In this document: positions 1 through 10,754 of the stretch, piece after piece
Position numbering within the stretch: position 1 is the first letter of the stretch
Layout of the letters: the number at the start of each line of letters is the position of its first letter
Assembly: GCA_947487205.1 (NCBI GenBank)
Contig: CANKVU010000006.1
Span: 114,456 to 178,455 of the forward strand
DNA length: 64,000 nt
Direction of reading: 5' to 3'
Source: an uncultured Paracoccaceae bacterium
GTDB lineage: Bacteria; Pseudomonadota; Alphaproteobacteria; Rhodobacterales; Rhodobacteraceae
Made by a program: the position numbers and the translations under genes
The notes under the pieces: model-generated
The model's database searches: none
Told to the model about the DNA's origin: nothing
Seen by the model: the letters and a program-made list of their open reading frames with translations, nothing else

Positions 1-114
1 GACGAGGTGATCATGCCCCACTCCACTCGCCGCAGGGTGTCTCGCGCCTTTGCCTCGCTGAGGTCGAAGAAGCTGCAGAATCCGTGGAAAAAACACGACA
101 ATATTCCGCTCTAG
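1..114 (+). CDS. pccB: Propionyl-CoA carboxylase beta subunit, 3' end only
   Basis: The window opens inside a reading frame that ends at TAG 112-114. Its last 37 residues include DEVIMPHSTRRR and finish NPWKKHDNIPL, the C-terminus I know from the carboxyltransferase (beta) subunit of propionyl-CoA carboxylase in Rhodobacterales. The beta subunit moves the carboxyl group from carboxybiotin to propionyl-CoA. The biotin-bearing alpha subunit pccA lies 3.4 kb downstream on the same strand, which supports the call. The rest of the gene is outside the window. Confidence 0.85.
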   Translation, partial: DEVIMPHSTRRRVSRAFASLRSKKLQNPWKKHDNIPL

Positions 115-330
115 GCCAGTTTGGCGCCAAAGCCGAAACGATTTTTGCGGCGGGATGATTTATTCCGTCCGTAGGCGGAAATTTGCCTTGAACGAGTGGT
201 TAACGAAGTTAGACCTAGGCCAAAGCCGGAGGTGCCAAAACGGTTTTCCGGTGCTGCCCGGCCGCTTTTCCATTTCTGGTTGATTAAGCAAGTGTGGAAA
301 AGGGACGGAAAATTGAGTTCGGAGATTGCA

Positions 331-1686
331 ATGACGTTCAAATCTTGCCTCGCGCTGTCCGCAGCTATCGTTCCGCTTCTGGCCGTTCAGGGCGCGGCGG
401 CGACGTTGACGAACGGGTCCGGTGACGGAGACGTGGCCGTCGAGGTCAGCGAGTACGGATTTGTCTTCGGTGCCTTCTTCGACCCCGTGGGCAGCGTCGG
501 GGGCGGCGACGTTGTGTTCAGTTCCTACGTCTCGCGTGGGGACGGGGACGCAATCGAAACGCTCGATTTCTCCGATCCGGCGGACACCACGATCGTGCGC
601 CAGTCGGCATCCGAGCTTGTGACGCGGTTCAACGTGGACGACCTGCGCTTCACGCTGACGCAAACGGTGCGGGACGCCGCGCGCGGGGCCGCGCGGGCGG
701 GGTCGGTACTGACCCAAGAGTTCGCGATCACGAATCTTGCCGCCGAGGCGGCGGATTTCGACCTCTACCGTTACCTCGACGGAGATCTTTTCCTGACGGG
801 TGCGGCGCCCGGGGACGGTGGCGGGGTGATGGAGCGCGACGGCCGGACGGTGCTCTACCAGACCGATGCCGTGGGCGACCCGGGGCCGGACAACCCGTTC
901 CTCGGCATGACGGCCGAGGGGGGTACGGTGCCCGAAACCGGGCGGTTCAGCATCGGCCCGTGCTGCGACGTGCCCGCGCCCCTCGATGATGCGGTTGCGG
1001 GGGACACCGACGGTGACGGCGTGATCGACGTGCCCTACGACGTGACCATGACCTTGCGGAACGCCTTCTCGCTCGAAGCGGGGCAAAGCGCGACCTACAC
1101 GACCTCCACGCTCTTCGGCACCGGCGGTCCGATGGCGCCTCCGGCCCCGGGATCGAGCGAAGAGATGCCGCTGCTGCCGTCCAACGATCCGCCGGTAGAC
1201 GGCGTGATCGACGAATTCGTCTTCGACATTCCGGTGGATTTGGTGTCGGAAGATCAGATCGTCTGGGTCGATCCGGCGGTTGCGGTCGGCTACACCTATG
1301 AGGTGACAGGCGCCGAATTCGCCTCCGTCACCGCTCCGAGCCTCGATTCCGTGCCCGATCCGGACGGCTATATGCTCAGCGTCGACGGCACGACCGTCGC
1401 GCTCGCGGCGGGGGAGACCTACGATTTCGCGACCCCGGTGACGATGTTCCAGATCCTGGGCATCGATCCAGCCTTGGGACTCGATCCCGAATCGGGATCG
1501 ACCTTCGTCACGGGTCTGTCGTTCGCCGCGATCGACGGGGGCCTTTCCTCGATCACCCTTACGAAGACGCCGGTCGGCGGAGACACGGGCGGTCCTGTCT
1601 CTCCGGTGCCGCTGCCGGCGTCCGCGTTGTTCCTGCTGGGCGGCCTGGGCATGATCGGAGCCGCCGGGCGCCGGCCCCTGGCCTGA
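331..1686 (+). CDS. Secreted VPLPA-CTERM sorting-domain protein
   Basis: A 451-residue exported protein of unknown function. I start it at ATG 331 rather than at 196, because MTFKSCLALSAAIVPLLAVQ begins a normal signal peptide and the 45 residues before it look like untranslated leader. The C-terminus has the tripartite sorting tail: VPLPASALFLLGGLGMIG followed by a basic end (GRRPLA). Proteins with VPLPA/PEP-CTERM tails are processed by exosortase-type enzymes and placed at the cell surface. No exosortase is in the window. The body is acidic, rich in Asp and Gly and short of Lys. It interrupts the pccB-pccA neighbourhood. Confidence 0.8.
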   Translation: MTFKSCLALSAAIVPLLAVQGAAATLTNGSGDGDVAVEVSEYGFVFGAFFDPVGSVGGGDVVFSSYVSRGDGDAIETLDFSDPADTTIVRQSASELVTRFNVDDLRFTLTQTVRDAARGAARAGSVLTQEFAITNLAAEAADFDLYRYLDGDLFLTGAAPGDGGGVMERDGRTVLYQTDAVGDPGPDNPFLGMTAEGGTVPETGRFSIGPCCDVPAPLDDAVAGDTDGDGVIDVPYDVTMTLRNAFSLEAGQSATYTTSTLFGTGGPMAPPAPGSSEEMPLLPSNDPPVDGVIDEFVFDIPVDLVSEDQIVWVDPAVAVGYTYEVTGAEFASVTAPSLDSVPDPDGYMLSVDGTTVALAAGETYDFATPVTMFQILGIDPALGLDPESGSTFVTGLSFAAIDGGLSSITLTKTPVGGDTGGPVSPVPLPASALFLLGGLGMIGAAGRRPLA

Positions 1687-1728
1687 GGGGGTTGGACAGG
1701 GAAGGCGGGCTGACCTAGGGTTGCAACC

Positions 1729-2316
1729 ATGCGCCTGATCTCACCCGCCGCCTTCGTCCTGTGCCTGTCCGCGCCGACCTCTTACGCCGCGACGTCAGAC
1801 GGCGCGTTTGCGGCGGACGGGATCGGAAGCCAGAGCTGCAGCGCGTTCCTGGAGGCCGCAAAGGGACAGGATCGGCAGGCGCTCGGCTATTACGCATCCT
1901 GGATCGAAGGGTTCATGACGGGCGTCAACGTGTTCAGGGATGACACGTTCGACATCACCCCGTGGCAGACCGCGCCGCTCCTGATGGGCAAGCTCGGGAC
2001 CTATTGCGCGGCCAATCCCGATCTGGGCGTCGTGGTGGCGCTAGGCCGGCTCGTCGCGGTTCTCGAGCCGCATCGATTGACCGAGCCCAGCGAGACGGTC
2101 CAGGCGCGCACCGGCGGCCGTGCCGTGGCGGTGCCGGCCGCCGTCCTCGCTCGGGTCCGCGGCGCCATCGAGGCAGAGACGGGCGAGGCGTTGTCGACCC
2201 CGGAGGGATCCTTCGACGCGGACTTCGCCGCGGCGCTGCGATCCTACCAATCCGGACGCGGGCTGGAGGAAAGCGGCTTGCCGGACCAGCGCACCCTGAA
2301 CGCCCTGTTTCCCTGA
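1729..2316 (+). CDS. Exported protein with C-terminal peptidoglycan-binding-like region
   Basis: A 195-residue protein with an N-terminal signal peptide (cleavage probably after SYA). The first domain, about residues 30-115, has two spaced cysteines (SCSAFL and TYCAANP) with the W-x-x-G-F pattern seen in small periplasmic HdeA/Rap1a-like folds. The last 50 residues (FAAALRSYQSGRGLEESGLP, then RTLNALF) resemble a PG_binding_1 repeat. The cell-envelope role is inferred from these parts; the exact function is unknown. It follows the VPLPA protein by 42 bases on the same strand. Confidence 0.65.
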   Translation: MRLISPAAFVLCLSAPTSYAATSDGAFAADGIGSQSCSAFLEAAKGQDRQALGYYASWIEGFMTGVNVFRDDTFDITPWQTAPLLMGKLGTYCAANPDLGVVVALGRLVAVLEPHRLTEPSETVQARTGGRAVAVPAAVLARVRGAIEAETGEALSTPEGSFDADFAAALRSYQSGRGLEESGLPDQRTLNALFP

Positions 2317-2476
2317 CGCATCGAAGCCGCGCACATCGGAGCCGCAGCGGCGCCGATCCGCGCAGAGCCACTGTCCCCGGCTGCGCCGGTGTCCTATGGT
2401 GCGCGGCAAGCCGGCGCGATGTACGGCTTGCCAACCCGGCGCGGACCCGCCGCGCCCCAAAATGACGGAGCAAGAC

Positions 2477-2620
2477 ATGTCGAACAGTGTGAAGATCGTC
2501 CTCGGACTGGCCCTCGTGACCGTGGCTGCGGCCTGTTCTCGCGAAGAGCCGCCGATGACCTACAGCGAGCCCGCCGCACCCGCCCCGGTGCAGGCCGAGC
2601 CGACGTACAGCAAGTACTGA
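2477..2620 (+). CDS. Small lipoprotein, 47 residues
   Basis: The likely start is ATG 2477 with GGAG at 2467-2470; the longer frame from 2396 has no ribosome site and would bury the signal. The product is MSNSVKIVLGLALVTVAAAC followed by a Pro/Ala-rich tail, so it has a lipobox (VAAAC) and a mature lipoprotein of about 28 residues. Such tiny lipoproteins are common near pccA in this group, but no function is known. An alternative start at 2462 adds five residues. Confidence 0.6.
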   Translation: MSNSVKIVLGLALVTVAAACSREEPPMTYSEPAAPAPVQAEPTYSKY

Positions 2621-2665
2621 GATCGGTGGCCGGGCGGCTCGGCGCCGCCCGGCTTCTGCGCGCCC

Positions 2666-3010
2666 ATGCTGAAACATCGCGGATTCCCCGGACGCCTGCC
2701 GGGGTCGGAATTCCAGTTCACCATCCGCCGTGCCAATCCGAAGGGCGCGACGCGGCTCGTCGCGCGCGAGCGGTTCCGGGACCGCCGCCCCGCGGACCGG
2801 CTGGCCGACGCAGCCTTCCTCGCCGCGCTCTGGCAACAATTCGGAGACGCGCCGTTCGAGCGTGGCAACCTCGACGCCGGACGGCTATCCTGGCTCTTCG
2901 GGCGCGAGGTTGTCGCCGCCGAGGATCCCTTCGACCCCGAAAGCTACGAGGCGCGTCTCCGCGTGGATGAGGGCAGGGCCCGCGCGGCCTTTCCTGACGT
3001 CTTCTCCTGA
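2666..3010 (+). CDS. Conserved hypothetical protein, 114 residues
   Basis: A soluble, Arg-rich protein without signal peptide or membrane segment. I do not recognise a domain. The frame keeps a normal coding look throughout (acidic/basic alternation, GC-rich third positions) and lies in line with its same-strand neighbours 46 bases after the small lipoprotein, so I regard it as real. The ATG at 2666 is the only good start near the 5' end. Confidence 0.55.
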   Translation: MLKHRGFPGRLPGSEFQFTIRRANPKGATRLVARERFRDRRPADRLADAAFLAALWQQFGDAPFERGNLDAGRLSWLFGREVVAAEDPFDPESYEARLRVDEGRARAAFPDVFS

Positions 3011-3322
3011 GCGGAAGAATTCCGCCGGCGGAATGCCGTCCCGTCGGCGAAATCGGGCCGGCGCGGCAGCCGACGTCGGCCGGCCATTGGCCAGATGCCG
3101 TCCGCGCCTATGTTCCCCCTCGGGCCGCGATTACGGCTCGGACTATAGAAGACGTACCCCGAATGGCCCGATCCGGCTTTCCCCGGCTGGATCGGAGTCC
3201 ATCCCCTCCCTCCCGAGACGTTTCGTGTCCCTCAGACCCTAATCCGGCGCAATCCTCGTCCACAAGGATTGTGCCCGGTTTGTGCCGGTGGCATCACCCT
3301 GCGGACAAACTGGAGGGCTCAG
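3011..3322. other. Intergenic stretch with a 16-bp perfect palindrome
   Basis: This 312-base gap holds no convincing gene; the frames crossing it are biased but show no protein-like order. It begins with a perfect palindrome ATTCCGCCGGCGGAAT at 3019-3034, eight bases after the stop of the preceding gene. There is no T-run, so it is either a weak terminator for the upstream genes or a binding site. The rest probably carries the promoter for the following lipoprotein-pccA unit, but I cannot point to clear -35/-10 boxes. Confidence 0.4.
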
Positions 3323-3502
3323 ATGACATCCGTTCCCATGAGGGCCTGTGCCGCGGCCGTTCTGGCATCCATCGTCTCGGCGTGCCAGCCGACTGACCGC
3401 GTGATTACGGTAGGCGGGGACGAGCCCTATTTGTCGGGCACGCCGCAATATGCGCCCGACGACCCTTGCAAGGGCGTCGTTCCGCAATTGTGCCCGCGCT
3501 GA
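3323..3502 (+). CDS. Small lipoprotein upstream of pccA
   Basis: A 59-residue lipoprotein. The start at ATG 3323 is preceded by GGAGGG (3312-3317). The signal ends in a lipobox LASIVSAC, so the mature chain starts at that Cys and is about 39 residues, with two further Cys near the end (DDPCKGVVPQLCPR) that could form a disulfide. It ends 10 bases before pccA, so the two are probably cotranscribed. Function unknown. Confidence 0.65.
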   Translation: MTSVPMRACAAAVLASIVSACQPTDRVITVGGDEPYLSGTPQYAPDDPCKGVVPQLCPR

Positions 3503-3512
3503 GGAGGGCCGG

Positions 3513-5573
3513 ATGTTCCAGAAAATCCTGATCGCGAACCGGGGAGAGATCGCCTGCCGGGTCATCAAGACGGCCCGCCGCATGGGGATCGCGACGGTGG
3601 CGGTGTACTCGGACGCGGACCGCAACGCGCTGCATGTCCGAATGGCCGACGAGGCCATCCATATCGGCCCCGCCCCCGCGAACCAGTCCTACATCGTCAT
3701 CGAGAAGGTGATGCAGGCCATCCAAGACAGCGGTGCCGAGGCGGTGCATCCGGGATACGGCTTCCTGTCGGAGAACCCGAAATTCGCCGCCGCGCTGGAG
3801 GCCGCCGACGTTGCCTTCATCGGTCCGCCCCGGCGCGCCATCGAGGCCATGGGGGACAAGATCACCTCGAAGAAGCTGGCCGACGAGGCCGGGGTCTCGA
3901 CGGTGCCCGGGCATATGGGCCTGATCGAGGACGCGGACGAGGCGGTCCGGATCGCCCAGGGCATCGGGTATCCGGTGATGATCAAGGCCAGCGCCGGCGG
4001 CGGCGGGAAGGGGATGCGGATCGCCTGGGACGAAGCCGAGGCGCGGGAAGGTTTCCAATCATCAAAGAACGAAGCGGCCAACTCCTTCGGCGACGACCGG
4101 ATCTTCATCGAGAAGTTCGTGACCCAGCCGCGCCATATCGAGATCCAGGTGCTGGCCGACGGACACGGCAACTGCATCTATCTTGGCGAGCGGGAATGCT
4201 CGATCCAGCGGCGCAACCAGAAAGTCATCGAGGAGGCGCCTTCGCCGTTCCTCGACGCGGCGACCCGCAAGGCGATGGGCGAGCAGGCCGTCGCCCTGGC
4301 GCAAGCCGTCGGGTACACCTCGGCCGGTACGGTGGAGTTCATCGTCGACGGCGCGCGGAACTTCTACTTCCTCGAAATGAACACGCGGCTGCAGGTGGAG
4401 CATCCGGTCACCGAACTCATCACCGGGATCGACTTGGTCGAGCAGATGATCCGCGTGGCGGCCGGGGAGGAATTGTCACTCCGCCAGGAGGATGTGCGCC
4501 TTTCCGGCTGGGCCCTTGAAAGCCGGCTCTACGCCGAGGATCCGTATCGCGGCTTTCTTCCCTCGATCGGGCGCCTGACGCGGTACCGTCCGCCGCCCGA
4601 GCAGGCCGCCGGCCCGCTCGACGAAAGCGGCAAGTGGCTGCCGCTGGTCGGGGGGGCGGACGCCCCCCGGGGTGACACGGCGGTCCGCAATGATACCGGC
4701 GTCTTCGAGGGCGGCGAGATCTCGATGTATTACGATCCGATGATCGCCAAGCTTTGCACCTGGGGGAAGGACCGAGACACCGCGCTCGAAGCGATGCGGC
4801 TGGCGCTCGATCGCTTCGAGGTGGAGGGGATCGGACACAACCTTCCGTTCCTGTCGGCCGTGATGGACCATCCGACCTTCGCCGCCGGGGAGATGACGAC
4901 GGCCTTCATCGGCGAGGAATATCCCGACGGGTTCGCGGGAGTGGATCTGCCCGACGAACGGCTGGACCGCGTGGCCGCGGCGGCCGCGGCGATGAACCGC
5001 GTGGTCGAGATCCGGCGCACGCGGATCTCGGGGCGGATGGACAACCACGAGCGCAAGGTCGGCGACGATTGGGTGGTGATCGCGCAGGGCCGCGAGATGC
5101 CCGTCACCATCGACGCGGATCGGGAGGGCGCAACCGTCCGGTTCCCCGACGGGCGGGCGATGCGCGTGACCTCGGATTGGCGCCCCGGAGAACCGTTGGC
5201 GCGCCTGGAGGTGGACGGAGAGCCGCTGGTCCTGAAGGTCGGCCGGTTGACCGGCGGGTTCCGCCTGCGCACCCGCGGGGCGGACCTGGTGGTGAAGGTC
5301 TATTCGCCCCGCCAGGCCGAACTGGTGCGGCACATGCCCGAGAAGGAGGCGGCCGACACGTCGCGCATGCTGCTTTGCCCGATGCCCGGATTGATGGTGA
5401 AGCTGCATGTCGAGGCCGGCACCGAGGTGCAGGAGGGTCAGGCGCTCTGCACCATAGAGGCCATGAAGATGGAGAATATCCTGCGCGCCGAACGGCGCGC
5501 CACCGTCTCGGTCATCAACGCGGGCGAGGGCGACAGCCTGGCGGTGGACGAGGTGATCATGGAATTCGAGTGA
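3513..5573 (+). CDS. pccA: Propionyl-CoA carboxylase alpha subunit (biotin carboxylase + BCCP)
   Basis: A 686-residue subunit that carboxylates its own biotin using ATP and bicarbonate, then passes the carboxyl group to PccB to make (S)-methylmalonyl-CoA. Order of domains: biotin carboxylase N-terminal (from MFQKILIANRGEIACRV), ATP-grasp with the glycine-rich loop GGGGKGM near residue 163, biotin carboxylase C-terminal, a PCC-type linker (BT) domain around 520-600, and a biotinyl domain with AMKMEN, the biotin lysine being K652, 34 residues from the end. Length matches Roseobacter PccA. ATG 3513 is chosen because the GAGGAGGG just upstream (3501-3508) is a strong ribosome site. With the mutase at 6915 it forms the route from propionyl-CoA to succinyl-CoA. 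Confidence 0.96.
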   Translation: MFQKILIANRGEIACRVIKTARRMGIATVAVYSDADRNALHVRMADEAIHIGPAPANQSYIVIEKVMQAIQDSGAEAVHPGYGFLSENPKFAAALEAADVAFIGPPRRAIEAMGDKITSKKLADEAGVSTVPGHMGLIEDADEAVRIAQGIGYPVMIKASAGGGGKGMRIAWDEAEAREGFQSSKNEAANSFGDDRIFIEKFVTQPRHIEIQVLADGHGNCIYLGERECSIQRRNQKVIEEAPSPFLDAATRKAMGEQAVALAQAVGYTSAGTVEFIVDGARNFYFLEMNTRLQVEHPVTELITGIDLVEQMIRVAAGEELSLRQEDVRLSGWALESRLYAEDPYRGFLPSIGRLTRYRPPPEQAAGPLDESGKWLPLVGGADAPRGDTAVRNDTGVFEGGEISMYYDPMIAKLCTWGKDRDTALEAMRLALDRFEVEGIGHNLPFLSAVMDHPTFAAGEMTTAFIGEEYPDGFAGVDLPDERLDRVAAAAAAMNRVVEIRRTRISGRMDNHERKVGDDWVVIAQGREMPVTIDADREGATVRFPDGRAMRVTSDWRPGEPLARLEVDGEPLVLKVGRLTGGFRLRTRGADLVVKVYSPRQAELVRHMPEKEAADTSRMLLCPMPGLMVKLHVEAGTEVQEGQALCTIEAMKMENILRAERRATVSVINAGEGDSLAVDEVIMEFE

Positions 5574-5583
5574 TCGCGGTGCG

Positions 5584-6267
5584 ATGACCGAGGTGATCGA
5601 TCCTCGTATCTGGCAGGCCGTCATCGCCGGCCTGTTCGTTGCGATGGGCTGGGTGGTGAACGGATGGCAATCGCGGCGCCATCAGGATCGCCTTAGGCGA
5701 GAACGCGTGAACGATGTCCAGCGCGCGCTCTATGCCGAGATCCGCGCCTATGTTGCGGTTCTGGAGCGGGATGGCTTCGCCGAGGGATCGGCGCCGGCCT
5801 ATGCGCGGGAAATGGCGGCGCGGATCCGGGCTGAGGCGGACTTCTTCCCCCTCATCCCGCATGAGCGGAACCGTACCATCTTCTCGGCCGTGGTGGGCGA
5901 CATCCATGTCCTGCCGCGGGCGGTGGTCGATCCGGTCGCCGTCTACTATTCGCAACTGGTCGCGATCGAGACGATGATCCGCGATCTGCGCAGCCTCGAC
6001 AAGGACCGGATCGGAGCGGAGCGGGCGGCACGCGTCTATGAGGATTACGTCGCCATGAAGACAGAGGCGCTGGTCCTGGGACGCGACGCGATGTTGATGA
6101 TGGGCGGGTTCCTGTCCGGGGGGGCGGAACGGGTGCGCCAGATTGAAACGGCGCTGGCGGAACGGGATGCAAGCAGCCTTCGGCGGCGTGCGCCGGAATT
6201 GAGGCGCGAGATCGCCGAGATGACGACGCGGGTCAGTAACCCGGGCGGGGACCCGTCCGGCCGGTAA
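5584..6267 (+). CDS. Membrane-anchored hypothetical protein
   Basis: A 227-residue protein with one N-terminal transmembrane segment (about residues 8-28, IWQAVIAGLFVAMGWVV) followed by a long, charged, mainly helical cytoplasmic part that could form coiled coil. No enzymatic motif is visible. It starts 10 bases after pccA and is probably in its transcript. I do not recognise the family. Confidence 0.6.
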   Translation: MTEVIDPRIWQAVIAGLFVAMGWVVNGWQSRRHQDRLRRERVNDVQRALYAEIRAYVAVLERDGFAEGSAPAYAREMAARIRAEADFFPLIPHERNRTIFSAVVGDIHVLPRAVVDPVAVYYSQLVAIETMIRDLRSLDKDRIGAERAARVYEDYVAMKTEALVLGRDAMLMMGGFLSGGAERVRQIETALAERDASSLRRRAPELRREIAEMTTRVSNPGGDPSGR

Positions 6268-6358
6268 TGGGTCGCGGCGTATATGTGTCACGCTCTGGCA
6301 TGATCGCGTCCTCCTTCATGCATTCAATATATGTGGAAGGCGGTCACGGTACAACGGA

Positions 6359-6823
6359 TCAACTGCCCTCGCGAATTTCCCTCTGCCGGATCGGCATCTT
6401 GTCGATGGATCGAGACAATTCGCGCATGTGCCAGGGAAACGGTTTCCTGAGCTCCACCGCTCCGTCCTTGCCCAGCAATGTCAGCTGGAAGCCACGCGGG
6501 CGCAGGCGCTGGCGGATCTCGGACATCGCGGCGGGGTCGGTATCGGTCACGATCACCACGTCGCGGCGCACCAGCTGGCCGATATCGTCCGCGATATATC
6601 CCATCTGTTCCTGGAACGCGGGCATCTGGGGCGCCTCGGCGAAGACGATGACCGGGCGGGCGATCCAGCGGAAGGCGTCGAGGTCGATCTCGTCGGCCTC
6701 GAAGATCGTGGTCGGATCGTCCCGCCACCTCTGCACGGCGTCCGGTTCTTGCGCTAACACCGGGACAAGGCCGCCGAGTATGATTAGGAACGCGGAGAGG
6801 GAAAGGATGCGGGTCGCCGTCAT
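6359..6823 (-). CDS. DUF4174 domain periplasmic protein
   Basis: A 154-residue exported protein starting MTATRILSLSAFLIILGG with a signal peptide that ends near VLAQ. The body fits DUF4174: ARPVIVFAEAP near the start, RRDVVIVTDTD in the middle, TLLGKDGAVELR and the ending IDKMPIRQREI. The family looks thioredoxin-like in outline but lacks a CxxC here and has no known function. The start ATG (6823) is used because the frame upstream runs back into the mutase leader. It sits opposite in strand between pccA and the mutase, a placement I associate with this family. Confidence 0.75.
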   Translation of the reverse strand: MTATRILSLSAFLIILGGLVPVLAQEPDAVQRWRDDPTTIFEADEIDLDAFRWIARPVIVFAEAPQMPAFQEQMGYIADDIGQLVRRDVVIVTDTDPAAMSEIRQRLRPRGFQLTLLGKDGAVELRKPFPWHMRELSRSIDKMPIRQREIREGS

Positions 6824-6914
6824 ACCCCTGATATAGTCAGTATCCTGCGCGGCATACAGCCTGTCCTCGGCACGCGTTGTCGCGGCCTGGATCACGAGAA
6901 GAGGAGAGCGCCAG

Positions 6915-9043
<2,129 letters not shown>

Positions 9044-9044
<1 letters not shown>

Positions 9045-9664
9045 TGCGGATCGATCATCTGGTCGTCACGGCCTCGGATCTGGAGGCGGGCGCCGCCGCG
9101 ATCCGCACACATCTCGGCGTCGATCCGGCGCCCGGGGGCGCGCACCCGACCATGGGGACGCATAACCGCCTGCTGTCCCTCGGCGAGAGCTACTTGGAGG
9201 TGATCGCGGTCGATCCCGCGGCCGCGTCCCCGGGACGGCCGCGCTGGTTCGGCCTCGATCGGCCCCAAGATGTCCCGCGCCTGTCCTTCTGGGTGGCACG
9301 GCCCGCCGAGATGTCGCGTGCGCTGGCCGAGGCGCCCATGGGCATGGGCGATCCGGTGCAGATGTCGCGCGGGGATCTCTCTTGGCAACTGACGGTGCCG
9401 CCCTCGGGCGATCTGCCCTTCGACGGGGTAATACCGGCGCTGATCGCATGGGACGGCGAGATGGCGGCCCGGCATCTGCCCGATAGCGGCCTGACCCTCC
9501 AGCGGCTGCGGCTCAGCCATCCCCGAATGGGAGACATCCAGGCGGCCTGGCCGCGGCTGGCTGAGACGCCGGGCCTGGTTCTCGAAGTGGGGCCGCAGCC
9601 AGGGTTGCGGGCCGAGATCGCAACCCCCGGGGGGCTCAAAGTCCTGTCGGGCGCGATCGGCTGA
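9044..9664 (+). CDS. VOC-family protein with glyoxalase-like domain
   Basis: A 207-residue protein beginning MRIDHLVVTASDLEAGAAAI, the standard start of a vicinal-oxygen-chelate domain, followed by GGAHPTMGTHNRLLSLGESYLEVI, which fits the Glyoxalase_3-like group. The ATG (9044) overlaps the mutase stop by one base and a GTG lies one codon earlier, so translational coupling is likely. Substrate unknown. It is longer than the roughly 135-150 residue methylmalonyl-CoA epimerase and lacks its pattern, so I do not call it that despite the location. Confidence 0.75.
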
Positions 9665-10013
9665 GATCCGGCCCACCAGGGCCGAGGATGCCGCGGGGGC
9701 GGCGGCGATCTGGACGCCGATCATCCGCGAGACGTCTTTCCCTTCTGCCCGCGACCCGCGATCGGCTCAGGGGATCGAGGCTCTTATCAGGGCGCGCCGT
9801 TGGGGCATGGGATCGGCCGGGCGGTGTTGGGGGCTCGAGGACCATGCATTTCGCTTGGGCGGGCACCGCCGGATCCGCACGGTGGGCGGCGCCAATCCCG
9901 GCGGGCGGGCCTTCCATCTCGCCGGCGGCTGTGCCGCGGTGGCGGTGCCGGCGGAACTGGGACGGAAGGCGGGGCGATGGCTCGACCCGCATCTGCCGAG
10001 GAAGGTCCTTTGA
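9663..10013 (+). pseudogene. Decayed GNAT acetyltransferase (phosphinothricin-acetyltransferase-like)
   Basis: Read in one frame this segment has two ends of a GNAT enzyme. The N-terminal part IRPTRAEDAAGAAAIWTPII matches the family opening IRPA..DA..IA.IWNP.IRDT. The C-terminal part has GGANPGGRAFH and ELGRKAGRWLD, matching the family's SGANP.GRAFH and VGRK.GRWLD. Between them roughly 60-70 residues (strands 2-4) are missing, although an RRWGMG acetyl-CoA loop remains. No start codon exists at the family N-terminus; the only ATGs are internal. I conclude it is a remnant with an internal deletion and a lost start. Confidence 0.7.
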
Positions 10014-10052
10014 CGCTTTGCCGTAGGCGACGGCGCGGCTAGGTACGGCTCC

Positions 10053-10754
10053 ATGTCCATCTGGTCCCGAATCGCCGACGCGTTGTCCGCCCTCCGGCAC
10101 GGCGAAAGCCTCGCAGAGGTCTTCGACCGGTTGCGGACGCCGCCCGAGCAATCGGTGGGCTTCACGATCGCCGTCATTGCGCTCGGCGCCAAGATGGCGA
10201 AGGCCGACGGGCAGGTGACCCGCGACGAGGTCACGGCGTTTCGCGACGTGTTCCACATCCCCCCCGAGGACGAGGCCGCGGCAGGCCGGGTCTTCAATCT
10301 GGCCCGGCAGGACGTGGCGGGTTTCGAGGATTATGCCCGCCGCATCCGACGCATGTTCGGCGACGGGACCGACGCCCTGTCCGACCTGATGGAGGGCCTG
10401 TTCTACATCGCCGTGTCGGACGGCGCCTACCACCCCGACGAGGAGACGTTCCTTCGCCGGGTCCAGGAAATCTTCGGCGTGAGCGAGCCGGCCTTTCGCC
10501 GGATGCGCGCGCGGTTCGTGCCCGACGCCGATCCCGACCCCTACGAGATCCTCGGCGTTCCGCCCGACGCTCCCATGGGGGAGGTCCGGAAAGCATGGCG
10601 CGCCCTGGTCCGCGACAGTCATCCAGACCGGATGATCGCACGGGGCGTTCCGGCTGAGGCGGTGAAGATGGCCGAACGGCGGATGCAGGCGATCAACCGG
10701 GCCTGGGAGGAGATCTCGGCGCAAAGGTCGCGTCCCGGTGCGGATCATGCGTAA
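10053..10754 (+). CDS. DjlA-like TerB/DnaJ-domain co-chaperone
   Basis: A 233-residue soluble protein with an N-terminal TerB-like helical domain (about 25-150, TIAVIALGAKMAKADGQVT and FYIAVSDGAYHPDE are its two metal-binding-type repeats) and a C-terminal J domain (about 165-230) holding the HPD tripeptide in SHPDRM, which stimulates Hsp70 ATPase activity. Unlike classical DjlA it has no N-terminal transmembrane segment. Common in alphaproteobacteria. The next gene starts inside its last codons, so the two are coupled. Confidence 0.85.
   Translation: MSIWSRIADALSALRHGESLAEVFDRLRTPPEQSVGFTIAVIALGAKMAKADGQVTRDEVTAFRDVFHIPPEDEAAAGRVFNLARQDVAGFEDYARRIRRMFGDGTDALSDLMEGLFYIAVSDGAYHPDEETFLRRVQEIFGVSEPAFRRMRARFVPDADPDPYEILGVPPDAPMGEVRKAWRALVRDSHPDRMIARGVPAEAVKMAERRMQAINRAWEEISAQRSRPGADHA

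Noticed and set aside
6824..6914. A cobalamin riboswitch before the B12-dependent mutase
   Set aside because: The gap is only 91 bases, less than half of a cobalamin riboswitch, and no B12-box-like sequence is seen.
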